From Rubrivivax sp. (lineage in GTDB: Bacteria > Pseudomonadota > Gammaproteobacteria > Burkholderiales > Burkholderiaceae_C): a DNA stretch of 64,000 bases. The position numbers and the translations under genes were made by a program. The stretch is taken from contig SEFA01000032.1 of assembly GCA_004210455.1 (NCBI GenBank), forward strand, positions 1 to 64,000, in the 5' to 3' direction. Positions 46,937 to 56,119 of this stretch are shown piece by piece; position 1 is the stretch's first letter, and each line of letters starts with the position of its first letter. The notes beneath the pieces are model-generated. The model saw nothing but the letters and a program-made list of their open reading frames with translations. It was not told the origin of the DNA and did not search any database.

Positions 46937-47938
46937 ATGTACACGCAAGCCATGAGCGTCGGTCCGCAGGACCAGGCGACCAAGCTGCAGACCGCCGAGG
47001 AGCAGCAGCGCAACGAGGCCTTCGAGGCCCGCATCGATGCGGGCGACTTCATCGAGGCCAAGGACTGGATGCCGGAGCACTACCGCAAGACGCTGGTGCG
47101 TCAGATCAGCCAGCACGCGCATTCGGAGATCGTCGGCATGCTGCCGGAAGGCAACTGGATCACGCGCGCGCCGACGCTCAAGCGCAAGGCGATTCTGCTG
47201 GCCAAGGTGCAGGACGAGGGCGGGCATGGGCTCTACCTGTACTCCGCCGCCGAGACCCTGGGCACCAGCCGCGACCAGATGCTGGACGCGCTGCACACCG
47301 GCAAGGCCAAGTACAGCTCGATCTTCAACTACCCGACGCTGACCTGGGCCGACATCGGCGTGGTCGGCTGGCTGGTGGACGGCGCGGCGATCATGAACCA
47401 GGTGCCGCTGTGCCGCTGCTCCTACGGTCCGTATGCGCGCGCGATGATCCGCATCTGCCGCGAGGAGTCCTTCCATCAGCGCCAGGGCTACGAAAGCCTG
47501 CTGGTCATGATGCGCGAGGGCACGGCCGCGCAGAAGGCGATGGTCCAGGATGCGGTGAACCGCTGGTGGTGGCCGTCGCTGATGATGTTCGGTCCGGCGG
47601 ACAAGGATTCGCCGAACTCCGAGCAGTCGATGCGCTGGGGCATCAAGCGCCTGACCAACGACGAGCTGCGCCAGAAGTTCGTCGACGCCACGGTGCCGCA
47701 GGCCGAGCTGCTCGGCGTGACGCTGCCCGACCCCGACCTGAAGTGGAACGCCGAGCGCGACCACCACGACTTCGGCGAGATCGACTGGAGCGAGTTCTGG
47801 CGCGTCGTCGGCGGCAACGGCCCCTGCAACACCGAACGCCTGGGCACCCGCGTCAAGGCCTGGGACGACGGCGCCTGGGTCCGCGACGCCGCGCTCGCCC
47901 ACGCGCAGAAGCGCGCCACCGAAGCCAAGGCGGCTTGA
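46937..47938 (+). CDS. paaA: Phenylacetyl-CoA epoxidase catalytic subunit PaaA
   Basis: 333 residues. Diiron subunit of the ring 1,2-epoxidase; carboxylate/His ligands lie in the helical core ([26 protein letters not shown]). Slightly longer than E. coli (309) at the N-terminus. AAGGAG ribosome-binding site precedes the ATG. First of paaABCDE. Confidence 0.96.
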   Translation: MYTQAMSVGPQDQATKLQTAEEQQRNEAFEARIDAGDFIEAKDWMPEHYRKTLVRQISQHAHSEIVGMLPEGNWITRAPTLKRKAILLAKVQDEGGHGLYLYSAAETLGTSRDQMLDALHTGKAKYSSIFNYPTLTWADIGVVGWLVDGAAIMNQVPLCRCSYGPYARAMIRICREESFHQRQGYESLLVMMREGTAAQKAMVQDAVNRWWWPSLMMFGPADKDSPNSEQSMRWGIKRLTNDELRQKFVDATVPQAELLGVTLPDPDLKWNAERDHHDFGEIDWSEFWRVVGGNGPCNTERLGTRVKAWDDGAWVRDAALAHAQKRATEAKAA

Positions 47939-47987
47939 TCAGTTTCGATCGCCGCCTCCGCCACGCACACGTTCCGAGCACTGAATC

Positions 47988-48293
47988 ATGAGCATCAACC
48001 AAACGACCGGCGCCAACGAATGGCCCCTGTGGGAAGTCTTCGTCCGCAACAAGGCGGGCCTGGACCACAAGCATTGCGGCAGCCTGCACGCGCCCGATTC
48101 GAAGATGGCGCTGCAGATGGCCCGCGACGTCTACACCCGCCGCCAGGAAGGCGTCAGCATCTGGGTCGTGCCCTCGTCGGCGATCGTCGCGTCGGATCCG
48201 GGCGAGAAGTCGATGTACTTCGATCCGATGGAAGACAAGGTGTACCGCCACCCGACCTTCTATGACCTGCCCGAGTCCCTGGACCACATGTGA
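47988..48293 (+). CDS. paaB: Phenylacetyl-CoA epoxidase subunit PaaB
   Basis: 101 residues, matching the family (EWPLWEVFVRNKAGLDHKH, then ARDVYTRRQEGVSIWVVPSS). Small subunit thought to bridge the catalytic PaaA-PaaC core. 49 bases after paaA, 10 before paaC. Confidence 0.95.
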   Translation: MSINQTTGANEWPLWEVFVRNKAGLDHKHCGSLHAPDSKMALQMARDVYTRRQEGVSIWVVPSSAIVASDPGEKSMYFDPMEDKVYRHPTFYDLPESLDHM

Positions 48294-48303
48294 GGACCGG
48301 ACG

Positions 48304-49077
48304 ATGAACGCCTCCGTCCAACCCGGCCAGCGCGCGGAGGTCCAGTACCTGCTGCGCGTCGGCGACGCCTGCCTGGTCCTGTCGCACCGCATCTCCGAAT
48401 GGATCGGCCATGCGCCCATCCTGGAAGAGGAACTCGCGCTGGGCAACATCGCGCTGGATCTGCTGGGCCAGTCGCGCGCGCTGCTGACGCGCGCCGGACA
48501 GCTCAACGAGCAGCCGCTCGACGAGGACCAGCTCGCCTACCTGCGCGAGGAACGCCACTACCTGAACCCCGTGATGATGGAGCTGCCGCGCGGCGACTTC
48601 GCCTTCACGCAGGCCCGCAACCTGATCGCCGCCTGCTGGCTGATGCCGATGTGGACGCGGCTGCAGGCGTCCAGCGACGCCGAGGTCGCCGCCATCGCCG
48701 CCAAGGCGGTGAAGGAAGTGCGCTATCACCAGCAGCACGCGGCCGAGTGGGTCGTGCGTCTGGGCGACGGCACGGAGGAATCGGCCCAGCGGATGAAGGC
48801 CGCGCTCGCGCAGCTGTGGCCTTACGTCAACGAGCTGTTCGCGTCGGACGAGATCGACGCGGCCGCCGAGGCCGGCGGCCTGGGCCCGGCCTGGTCATCG
48901 CTGAAGCCCGACTGGGACGCGGCGATGGACGAGGTCCTGGCCGAGGCGCAACTCGCGCGGCCGAAGGACACCCCTCATGTCTACACCGGCGTGCGCGGCG
49001 TCCACAGCGAGCACATGGGCCACATGCTGGCGACGATGCAATCGCTGCAGCGCAGCTACCCCGGCGGGGTGTGGTGA
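48304..49077 (+). CDS. paaC: Phenylacetyl-CoA epoxidase structural subunit PaaC
   Basis: 257 residues, ferritin-like partner of PaaA without an expected active diiron site (YLLRVGDACLVLSHRISEW, EEELALGNIALDLLGQSRAL, VYTGVRGVHSEHMGHMLATM). Its stop overlaps a GTG that may start paaD. Confidence 0.95.
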   Translation: MNASVQPGQRAEVQYLLRVGDACLVLSHRISEWIGHAPILEEELALGNIALDLLGQSRALLTRAGQLNEQPLDEDQLAYLREERHYLNPVMMELPRGDFAFTQARNLIAACWLMPMWTRLQASSDAEVAAIAAKAVKEVRYHQQHAAEWVVRLGDGTEESAQRMKAALAQLWPYVNELFASDEIDAAAEAGGLGPAWSSLKPDWDAAMDEVLAEAQLARPKDTPHVYTGVRGVHSEHMGHMLATMQSLQRSYPGGVW

Positions 49078-49121
49078 ACGCGGCAGCGCTGCGAGCCACC
49101 GAAGACACGCAGGCACATGCC

Positions 49122-49712
49122 ATGAACGCCGCCTCCACGCCTTCACATCTCGATGGGCTGTCGTCATTGACGCCAGTCGGACCGCGTCCGTCGTCGTCCG
49201 GCGTCGGCGCTACCGACCTCGGCTGCGGACGCCTGTCCGCCGCGTGGGAGGTGCTGTCGCAGGTGCTTGATCCCGAGGTGCCGGCGGTGTCGCTGGTGGA
49301 GCTCGGCATCGTGCGCGATCTGGTCGAGACCGCCGACGGCGTCGAGGTCGTGCTGACGCCGACCTACTCCGGCTGCCCGGCGACCGAGGCGATCGAGCAG
49401 AGCGTCCGCGACGCGCTGTCGAGTTTCGGCACCGTGACCGTGACCATGCGCCGCGCGCCGGCCTGGACCACCGACTGGATCACCGACGAGGGCCGCGAGA
49501 AGCTGCGCCGCTACGGCATCGCGCCGCCGGGACCGGTGGACGCGGGGCAGGGCGTGCCCATCCGCATCGTCCGTCGCCGCGAAGCCATCGCCTGCCCGCG
49601 CTGCGGCAGCACGCACACCGAGCAGCTGTCGGCCTTCGGATCGACGGCGTGCAAGTCGCTGTACCGCTGCGTCGCCTGCCGCGAGCCTTTTGAACATTTC
49701 AAGCCGATCTGA
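49122..49712 (+). CDS. paaD: Phenylacetyl-CoA epoxidase assembly protein PaaD
   Basis: 196 residues. N-terminal MIP18/DUF59 domain (VLDPEVPAVSLVELGIVRD, TPTYSGCPATEAIEQ) plus a C-terminal zinc-ribbon-like CPRCGSTHTEQLSAFGSTAC...CVACREPFEHFK. Likely helps insert metal centres. Start ambiguous: ATG 49122 or GTG 49074, the latter coupled to paaC as GTGA and adding 16 residues. Confidence 0.93.
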   Translation: MNAASTPSHLDGLSSLTPVGPRPSSSGVGATDLGCGRLSAAWEVLSQVLDPEVPAVSLVELGIVRDLVETADGVEVVLTPTYSGCPATEAIEQSVRDALSSFGTVTVTMRRAPAWTTDWITDEGREKLRRYGIAPPGPVDAGQGVPIRIVRRREAIACPRCGSTHTEQLSAFGSTACKSLYRCVACREPFEHFKPI

Positions 49713-49721
49713 GCCATCGCC

Positions 49722-50801
49722 ATGAGTCTGCACTTCCACCCGCTGCGCCTGCGCGCCAAGCACCAGGACACCGACGACGCCGTCGTGCTGTGCTTCGACG
49801 TGCCCGAGGCGCTGCGCGAGACCTTCCGCTTTACGCAAGGCCAGTACCTCACGCTGCGCGGCGACGTCGACGGCCAGGACCTGCGCCGGTCCTATTCCAT
49901 CTGCGCCGGCGTCGACGACGGCGAGTTGCGCGTCGGCGTGCGCCAGGTCGACGGTGGCGCCTTCTCCACCTGGGTCCACCGGCACCTGAAGGCCGGCGAC
50001 GAGATCCAGGTCTTCCCGCCGCAGGGCCGCTTCCACGTGCCGCTGGAACCCGCGACGGGCCGTCACTTCGTCGGCATCGCGGCCGGATCGGGCATCACGC
50101 CCATCCTGTCCATCATGAAAAGCGTGCTCGCCCGCGAGCCGATGAGCCGCTTCACGCTGATCTACGGCAACCGCCGGCCGGCGACGACGATGTTCAAGGA
50201 AGAGCTCGAGGACCTGAAGAACCGCTACATGACGCGGCTCACGCTGCATCACGTGTTCTCGCGCGAGCACGTCGATTCGCCGCTGATGGCGGGCCGGCTG
50301 GACCAGGCCAAGCTGAGCGACTTCCTGGGCGGCCCCGTGCCGGCGGCCGGCATCGACCAGGTCTTCGTCTGCGGCCCGTTCGAGATGAACGAGCAGGCGG
50401 AAGCCGCGCTCCGCGCGGCGGGCGTCCCCGAGGAACGCATCCACATCGAGCGCTTCGGCACGCCGGAGATGCAGACCGGTCGACCGGCGCCGCACGAGGT
50501 CCACGAGGAGGACGCGGAGGCCGCCAAGGTCGTCGTGATCCGCGACGGCGTCTCGCGCGAGATCGAGTTCCGCAAGAGCGATCCCAGCCTGCTGGACGCC
50601 GCGGCGCGGGCCGGCATGGACGTCCCGTTCTCCTGCAAATCCGGCGTGTGTTCCACCTGCCGTTGCAAGTTGATCGAAGGCGAGGTCCGGATGGATAAGA
50701 ATTTCGCCCTGGAGAAGCACGAAGTGGCGGCGGGATTCATCTTGAGCTGTCAGGCGCATGCCCTGACCCCCCGCGTCGTGATCTCCTTCGACGAGAGATG
50801 A
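49722..50801 (+). CDS. paaE: Phenylacetyl-CoA epoxidase reductase PaaE
   Basis: 359 residues. FAD domain (RRSYSICAG), NADPH domain (GIAAGSGITPILSIMK) and a C-terminal plant-type 2Fe-2S domain (CKSGVCSTCRC ... LSCQ). Feeds electrons to PaaA. Nine bases after paaD; last gene of the epoxidase set. Confidence 0.96.
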   Translation: MSLHFHPLRLRAKHQDTDDAVVLCFDVPEALRETFRFTQGQYLTLRGDVDGQDLRRSYSICAGVDDGELRVGVRQVDGGAFSTWVHRHLKAGDEIQVFPPQGRFHVPLEPATGRHFVGIAAGSGITPILSIMKSVLAREPMSRFTLIYGNRRPATTMFKEELEDLKNRYMTRLTLHHVFSREHVDSPLMAGRLDQAKLSDFLGGPVPAAGIDQVFVCGPFEMNEQAEAALRAAGVPEERIHIERFGTPEMQTGRPAPHEVHEEDAEAAKVVVIRDGVSREIEFRKSDPSLLDAAARAGMDVPFSCKSGVCSTCRCKLIEGEVRMDKNFALEKHEVAAGFILSCQAHALTPRVVISFDER

Positions 50802-50812
50802 CCCCCCTCCTA

Positions 50813-50864
50813 CCGGCTTCGCCGGCCCCCTCCAGGGGGCGACCCCGAAGCCCGGCAAAGCCGG
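50813..50864. repeat. Triple hairpin region after paaE
   Basis: Three successive perfect palindromes: CCGGC-TTC-GCCGG (50813-50825), CCCCC-TCCA-GGGGG (50826-50839), CCGGC-AAA-GCCGG (50852-50864). Resembles intergenic repeats often seen in this bacterial group. Probably weakens read-through from paaE into paaR. Confidence 0.75.
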
Positions 50865-50933
50865 ATCTTCGTGTCCTGCCGGGTAGGGTTCGTTGTTTGC
50901 AACTGCAAGAAGTTTAAGAAGCGATTGAGCACC

Positions 50934-51596
50934 ATGGCCCGAGGTCGAGCTCCAGGATTCGATGCCACCCGCGAGGAGATCCTCGCGCAGGCTGCCCGAC
51001 TTTTCGCCAACCAGGGTTACCCCGCGACCTCGATGAACCAGGTCGCCGAGGCCTGTGCGGTGAGCAAGCCCACGCTGTATCACTACGTTCGCGACAAGCA
51101 TGAGCTGCTCGCGCAGATCTGCCAGAACCACCTGCAGCACCTGGTCGACCTGGTCGACGAGGTCAGCGCGCGGCAGCTGCCGCCGCAGGAGCATCTGCGC
51201 GGCCTGATCCACCGGTTCGTGCAGGCCTATGGCGAGGCGCAGAACGAGCACCGCGTGCTGACCGAGGATCTGAAGTTCCTCGACGAGGAACACCGCGAGC
51301 GCATGGTCGCGGTCGAGCGCCAGGTCGTGGGCCGTTTCGCCGACGCGGTGGCCGCGGTGCGGCCGGAGTTGCGAGGCGCGCATCTGCACAAGCCGCTGAC
51401 CATGCTGCTGTTCGGCATGATCAACTGGACCTTCACCTGGCTGCGGCCCGACGGCGCCCTGACCTACGAGGCGGTCGCGCCCATGGTGGCGGACCTGTTC
51501 TTCGGCGGACTCGGCGCGGTGCGGACCGAACTCACCGATCCCTCGGCGCGCCACGAGCGCAACGAACTCGACCCGGCGGCGCCGCAAGTCTCATGA
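50934..51596 (+). CDS. paaR: TetR-family regulator, probable PaaR
   Basis: 220 residues. N-terminal HTH (EEILAQAARLFANQGYPATS, MNQVAEACAVSKPTLYHYVR) and an all-helical ligand domain. Position after paaE and the palindromic operator upstream of paaG argue for the phenylacetyl-CoA-responsive repressor PaaR. Start ATG at 50934; upstream in-frame codons (from 50871) lie in the hairpin-rich leader. Confidence 0.88.
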   Translation: MARGRAPGFDATREEILAQAARLFANQGYPATSMNQVAEACAVSKPTLYHYVRDKHELLAQICQNHLQHLVDLVDEVSARQLPPQEHLRGLIHRFVQAYGEAQNEHRVLTEDLKFLDEEHRERMVAVERQVVGRFADAVAAVRPELRGAHLHKPLTMLLFGMINWTFTWLRPDGALTYEAVAPMVADLFFGGLGAVRTELTDPSARHERNELDPAAPQVS

Positions 51597-51704
51597 AGGC
51601 TTGGCGGAGGACCATCGCTCCCGACATGCATTCCGTGCAGTCATCGCAGTAGCAGTACCTCATTGACCTTGCGTTCCTGAAAAACACATTCCCTAGGACA
51701 CAAC

Positions 51705-52868
51705 ATGAAACGCATCGAGAAGACCCTGCTGGCCGTGGCCATGACGGGCGCCGCGCTGATGGGCGCGGTCGGCGGCGCGCGGGCGGACATCAACGTCGGC
51801 GTCACCGTGTCGGCCTCGGGTCCGGCCGCGTCGCTGGGCATCCCGGAGAAGAACACCTTCTCGCTGATGCCCAAGACCATCGCCGGACAGAAGGTCAACT
51901 ACATCATCCTGGACGACGCGTCCGACACGACCACGGCGGTCGCCAACACCCGCAAGCTGATCACCGAGCACAAGGTCGACGTGGTCGTCGGTTCGACCGT
52001 CACGCCGAACTCGCTGGCGATGATCGACGCGGTGTCGGAGGCGCAGGTGCCGATGATCTCGATGGCGGCCTCGGCGCGCATCGTCGAGCCGATGGACGCC
52101 AAGAAGAAGTGGGTCTTCAAGACGCCGCAGAACGACATCATGATGGCGCTGGCCATCGCCGGCCACATGCAGGCGCAGGGCGTGAAGACGGTGGCCTACA
52201 TCGGCTTCGCCGACGCGTACGGCGAAGGCTGGTACGGCGAGTTCAACAAGGTCGCGGCCAGCAAGGGCCTGAGCATCGTCGCCAACGAGCGCTACAACCG
52301 CACCGACACCTCGGTGACCGGCCAGGTGCTGAAGATCATGGCGGCCAAACCCGACGCGGTGCTGGTCGGCGGCAGCGGCACGCCGGCGGCGCTGCCGCAG
52401 AAGACGCTCAAGGAGCGCGGCTACCAGGGCAAGTACTACCAGACCCACGGCGTGGCCAACAACGACTTCCTGCGTGTGGGCGGCAAGGACGTCGAAGGCA
52501 CCTTCCTGCCGTCGGGCCCGGTGCTGGTCGTGGACCAGCTGCCCGCGGACCATCCGGCCAAGAAGAGCGCCAAGACCTACGTGACGGCCTATGAGGGCGC
52601 GTACGGCAAGGGCAGCGTGTCGACCTTCGGCGGCCACGCGTGGGACGCGGGCCTGCTGCTGCAGGCGGCGATCCCCGAAGCCGTCAAGAAGGCCCAGCCC
52701 GGCACGCCGCAGTTCCGCGCGGCGCTGCGCGACGCGCTCGAAGGCGTGAAGGAACTGCCGGCCGCGCACGGTGTGTTCACGATGTCGCCCAATGACCATC
52801 TGGGTCTCGACCAGCGCGCCCGCGTCATGGTGAAAATCGAGAACGGCACCTGGAAGTACCAGCCCTGA
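51705..52868 (+). CDS. Branched-chain/aromatic-acid type ABC binding protein
   Basis: 387 residues: signal peptide ending GARA-DI, then a type I periplasmic fold (INVGVTVSASGPAASLGIPE, VGSTVTPNSLAMIDAVSEA, YIGFADAYGEGWYGEF). LivJ/LivK family, often used for amino acids or aromatic acids. Between paaR and paaZ, so phenylacetate or a related acid is a reasonable ligand, but no permease or ATPase genes accompany it here. Confidence 0.88.
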   Translation: MKRIEKTLLAVAMTGAALMGAVGGARADINVGVTVSASGPAASLGIPEKNTFSLMPKTIAGQKVNYIILDDASDTTTAVANTRKLITEHKVDVVVGSTVTPNSLAMIDAVSEAQVPMISMAASARIVEPMDAKKKWVFKTPQNDIMMALAIAGHMQAQGVKTVAYIGFADAYGEGWYGEFNKVAASKGLSIVANERYNRTDTSVTGQVLKIMAAKPDAVLVGGSGTPAALPQKTLKERGYQGKYYQTHGVANNDFLRVGGKDVEGTFLPSGPVLVVDQLPADHPAKKSAKTYVTAYEGAYGKGSVSTFGGHAWDAGLLLQAAIPEAVKKAQPGTPQFRAALRDALEGVKELPAAHGVFTMSPNDHLGLDQRARVMVKIENGTWKYQP

Positions 52869-52889
52869 TTTCGCCGACGCTCGGCTACT

Positions 52890-52970
52890 GCGCGGGCCGA
52901 TCTTGGGCCTGCGGTGCTCGCCATACAGGAGTATGGCTGCGCGCCTCAGGCCCAACCTCGACCCGCTCGC
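52890..52970. repeat. Large palindromic element B
   Basis: Inner stem GCCATAC-AGGA-GTATGGC (52920-52937), middle TTGGGCCTG/CAGGCCCAA (52903-52911 and 52947-52955), looser outer arms. Shares the core CTCGCCATA-N-TATGGCTGCG with element A at 36.4 kb (read on the opposite strand). Lies between the binding-protein gene and paaZ. Confidence 0.85.
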
Positions 52971-53019
52971 GACGCCGCTCGTCTGCGAAATGTCCTGCGA
53001 TTGATGTTGTGAGAATCCA

Positions 53020-55086
53020 ATGAGCGCTACCCCCGTCCTTCAAAGCCTGATCGCTGGTCGCTGGATCGGCTCGACCGCCGCGCGCGGCCTGCACAGCGCC
53101 GTCAACGGACGGCTGGTGACGCAGACCCATGCCGAGGAGATCGACTTCGGCGAGAGCCTGCACTTCGCGCGCACGACGACCTTGCCCGCGCTGCTGGCAC
53201 TCGACTTCCAGCAGCGCGCCGCGATCCTGAAGGCGCTCGCCACCTACCTGCAGGAGCACAAGGAGTCGCTCTACGCGATTTCCGCGCACACCGGCGCGAC
53301 GCGGCCCGATTCGTGGATCGACATCGAAGGCGGCTTCGGCACGCTCTTCGCCTATGCGTCCATGGGCCGCCGCGAACTGCCGTCGAGCAACATCGTCCAT
53401 GAAGGCCCGGCGCAGGCGTTGGGCAAGCTCGGCCAGTTCATGGGCACGCACGTGCTGGTGCCCAAGCGCGGCGTCGCCGTGCACATCAACGCCTTCAACT
53501 TCCCGATGTGGGGAATGCTGGAGAAGTTCGCGCCGAGTTTCCTCGCGGGCATGCCCTGCATCGTCAAGCCCGCCACCGCGACCAGCTACGTCGCCGAGGC
53601 CTGCGTGCGCCTGATCGAGCGGTCCGGCCTGCTGCCGGCCGGCGCGTTGCAGCTGGTCATCGGCAGTTCGGGCGATCTGCTGGACCGGCTGGAGGAGACG
53701 GACGTCGTCACCTTCACCGGCTCGGCCGACACCGCGGCGCAGCTGCGCGTCAATGCGAACCTGATCCGCCGCTCGGTGCCGTTCAACGCCGAGGCGGACA
53801 GTCTCAACTGCGCGATCCTGGCGCCGGACGTGGTGCCGGGCGATCCCGAATTCGATCTCTTCGTCAAGGAAGTGATGCGGGAGATGAGCGCCAAGGCCGG
53901 CCAGAAGTGCACGGCCATCCGCCGCGCCATCGTGCCGGCGGCGCAGATCGACGCGGTCGCCGCGGCGCTGCGCGAGCGGCTCGCGAAGATCAGGATCGGC
54001 GATCCGGCCGTTGAAGGCGTGCGCATGGGGGCGCTGGCGTCCAAGGCGCAGCAGGCCGACGTGGCCGAGCGCCTGGCGCAGCTGGCGCAGGGCAACGAGA
54101 TCGTCTACGGCGAGCGCGACGGCTTCGCGCCGGTGGGCGAGGGCGTGGGCGACGGCGCCTTCTTCGCACCGACGCTGCTGCTGTGTCGCGACGCGATGAC
54201 CAACGAGGCGGTCCACAACGTCGAGGCCTTCGGGCCGGTGTCGACGTTGATGAGCTATGGCGACTTCGACGAGGCGCTGGCGCTCGCCGCCAAGGGCCGC
54301 GGCAGCCTGGTGGGTTCCGTGGTCACGAAGACGCCGGCGCTGGCCGCGCAGGCCGTGTATCACGCGGCGGCCTTCCACGGCCGGCTGCTGGTCCTGGACC
54401 GCGACGCGGCCGGCGAATCGACCGGTCACGGCTCGCCGCTGCCGATGCTCAAGCACGGCGGCCCGGGACGTGCCGGCGGCGGCGAGGAACTCGGCGGCAT
54501 CCGCGCCGTCAAGCACTACCTGCAGCGCTGCGCGGTGCAGGCCTCGCCGACGATGCTCACCGCCATCACCGGCGAATATGTGCGCGGCGGCCAGGTCACC
54601 GAGGACGCGATCCACCCGTTCCGCAAGTACTTCGAGGAGATCCGGATCGGCGACTCGCTGCTCACGCATCGCCGCACGGTGTCGGAGGCGGACATCGTCA
54701 ACTTCGGCGGCATCAGCGGCGACTACTTCTATATGCACTTCGACGAGGTCGCGGCCAAGGACACGCAGTTCGGCCAGCGCATCGCCCACGGCTACTTCGT
54801 GCTGTCGGCCGCGGCGGGGCTGTTCGTGTCGCCCGCGCCGGGACCGGTGCTGGCCAACTACGGGCTCGACACGCTGCGCTTCGTGAACCCGGTCGCCATC
54901 GGCGACACCATCCAGGCGCGACTCACCTGCAAGCGCCGCATCGACCGCGGCAATCGCCCCGACCAACCGCCGCAAGGCGTCGTCGCGTGGGATGTGCAGG
55001 TCACCAACCAGCGCGGCGAACTCGTCGCGAGCTACGACATCCTGACGCTGGTGGCAAAGAAGGCCTGTGCAGGCCTCGGCGATTGA
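53020..55086 (+). CDS. paaZ: Oxepin-CoA hydrolase / 3-oxo-5,6-didehydrosuberyl-CoA semialdehyde dehydrogenase
   Basis: 688 residues, the fused bifunctional form. N-terminal aldehyde dehydrogenase ([13 protein letters not shown] with the catalytic Glu, [11 protein letters not shown] with the Cys) and C-terminal MaoC-type hydratase ([32 protein letters not shown]). Opens the oxepin ring and oxidises the aldehyde. The last 86 bases overlap the convergent LysR gene. Confidence 0.96.
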   Translation: MSATPVLQSLIAGRWIGSTAARGLHSAVNGRLVTQTHAEEIDFGESLHFARTTTLPALLALDFQQRAAILKALATYLQEHKESLYAISAHTGATRPDSWIDIEGGFGTLFAYASMGRRELPSSNIVHEGPAQALGKLGQFMGTHVLVPKRGVAVHINAFNFPMWGMLEKFAPSFLAGMPCIVKPATATSYVAEACVRLIERSGLLPAGALQLVIGSSGDLLDRLEETDVVTFTGSADTAAQLRVNANLIRRSVPFNAEADSLNCAILAPDVVPGDPEFDLFVKEVMREMSAKAGQKCTAIRRAIVPAAQIDAVAAALRERLAKIRIGDPAVEGVRMGALASKAQQADVAERLAQLAQGNEIVYGERDGFAPVGEGVGDGAFFAPTLLLCRDAMTNEAVHNVEAFGPVSTLMSYGDFDEALALAAKGRGSLVGSVVTKTPALAAQAVYHAAAFHGRLLVLDRDAAGESTGHGSPLPMLKHGGPGRAGGGEELGGIRAVKHYLQRCAVQASPTMLTAITGEYVRGGQVTEDAIHPFRKYFEEIRIGDSLLTHRRTVSEADIVNFGGISGDYFYMHFDEVAAKDTQFGQRIAHGYFVLSAAAGLFVSPAPGPVLANYGLDTLRFVNPVAIGDTIQARLTCKRRIDRGNRPDQPPQGVVAWDVQVTNQRGELVASYDILTLVAKKACAGLGD

Positions 55087-55993
55087 TCTCGTGGATGAGA
55101 TCGATCATCGCGCGCAGCGTCGACGGAATGTGCCGGTGCCCTGAGTAATACAGGCACAGCGCCGGCAGCGGTGCTGCCCAGCCGTCGAGCACGCGACGGA
55201 GTCGTCCGCTCGCGAGGTCTTCGGCGACGTACCACTCGGCGATCTGCGCGAGGCCCAGTCCCGCGCGCGCCGCCTCCAGCATCAGCAGCGGCGAATCCAG
55301 CACCATCGGTCCAGGCACGTCGAGCGCCTCGCCCTTGGCCTCTGCGGTGGCCTTGCCGCGCTTCGCACGTGCGAACTCCCAGGGGGACGGCAGCCCGCTC
55401 GGCATCCGCGCGCGGATGCACGCATGGCGGGCGAGGTCGGCGGGTGCCGACGGCGTGCCGTGGCGCTCGAGGTAATCGGGTGAACCGACGACCGTCATCC
55501 GCAGCGGCAGTCCGATAGGCACCCGGATCATGTCGCGCGGCACCTGCGGCGCGAGCCGCAATCCGGCGTCGAAGCCTTCCGCGACGATGTCGACCAGCCG
55601 GCCCTCGGTGACGATGTCGAGCGAGACGTCCGGGTAACGGCGCAGGAACTCCGCCAGGACCGGCCGGAACACCATCTGCGCCGCCCCCAGCGAGCTGTTG
55701 AGGCGCAAGGTGCCGGAAGGAGCCGCAGCTCGGTCGTCCGCCGCCGAGACGGCTTCCTGGATCTGCGCGACCGCCGGACCGATCCGGTCGACGAATCGTC
55801 GCCCCGCGTCCGTGAGCGACACGCTGCGCGTCGTGCGGTGGAAGAGCCGCACGCCCATGCGCGCTTCCAGCCCAGCGACCGCGTTGCTGACGGCGGAGGT
55901 CGACATCTCCAGCGCCACCGCCGCCGGCCTGAATCCCTGGCGACGCGCGACGGCAAGCACCACCTCGAACTCGGTCAAGCTGTCTTTCTGCAT
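55001..55993 (-). CDS. LysR-family transcriptional regulator
   Basis: 330 residues. HTH at residues 8-65 (LAVARRQGFRPAAVALEMST, SAVSNAVAGLEARMGVRLFH), then an effector domain. The C-terminal 30 residues ([11 protein letters not shown] end) are unconserved and run through the 3' end of paaZ, suggesting stop-codon drift. Divergent from the aldehyde dehydrogenase gene, its likely target. Confidence 0.92.
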   Translation of the reverse strand: MQKDSLTEFEVVLAVARRQGFRPAAVALEMSTSAVSNAVAGLEARMGVRLFHRTTRSVSLTDAGRRFVDRIGPAVAQIQEAVSAADDRAAAPSGTLRLNSSLGAAQMVFRPVLAEFLRRYPDVSLDIVTEGRLVDIVAEGFDAGLRLAPQVPRDMIRVPIGLPLRMTVVGSPDYLERHGTPSAPADLARHACIRARMPSGLPSPWEFARAKRGKATAEAKGEALDVPGPMVLDSPLLMLEAARAGLGLAQIAEWYVAEDLASGRLRRVLDGWAAPLPALCLYYSGHRHIPSTLRAMIDLIHEINRRGLHRPSLPPASGCRSSRRVRRAGW

Positions 55994-56007
55994 GAGTCAT
56001 TGTTCCT

Positions 56008-56063
56008 GGAATCGGGATGAAACGTCCAGCATTGGACGGCTTATCGAAATGGAAGCCGATTCC
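56008..56063. promoter_or_regulatory. Candidate LysR operators between divergent genes
   Basis: GGAATCGG (56008-56015) and CCGATTCC (56056-56063) form a perfect 8-bp inverted pair 40 bases apart; a smaller dyad GTCCA-GCAT-TGGAC (56024-56037) lies between. Position in a LysR/target intergenic region suggests recognition and activation sites. Confidence 0.55.
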
Positions 56064-56119
56064 TACAGTCGTCTCATCGCGTCGCGGCACCGCCGAGGCC
56101 AATGTTGAAAGGACAAGTC

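Noticed and set aside
52885-54975. 696-residue minus-strand open frame opposite paaZ
   Set aside because: Low-complexity Arg/Ala/Val composition without any recognisable domain; a high-GC shadow of paaZ.
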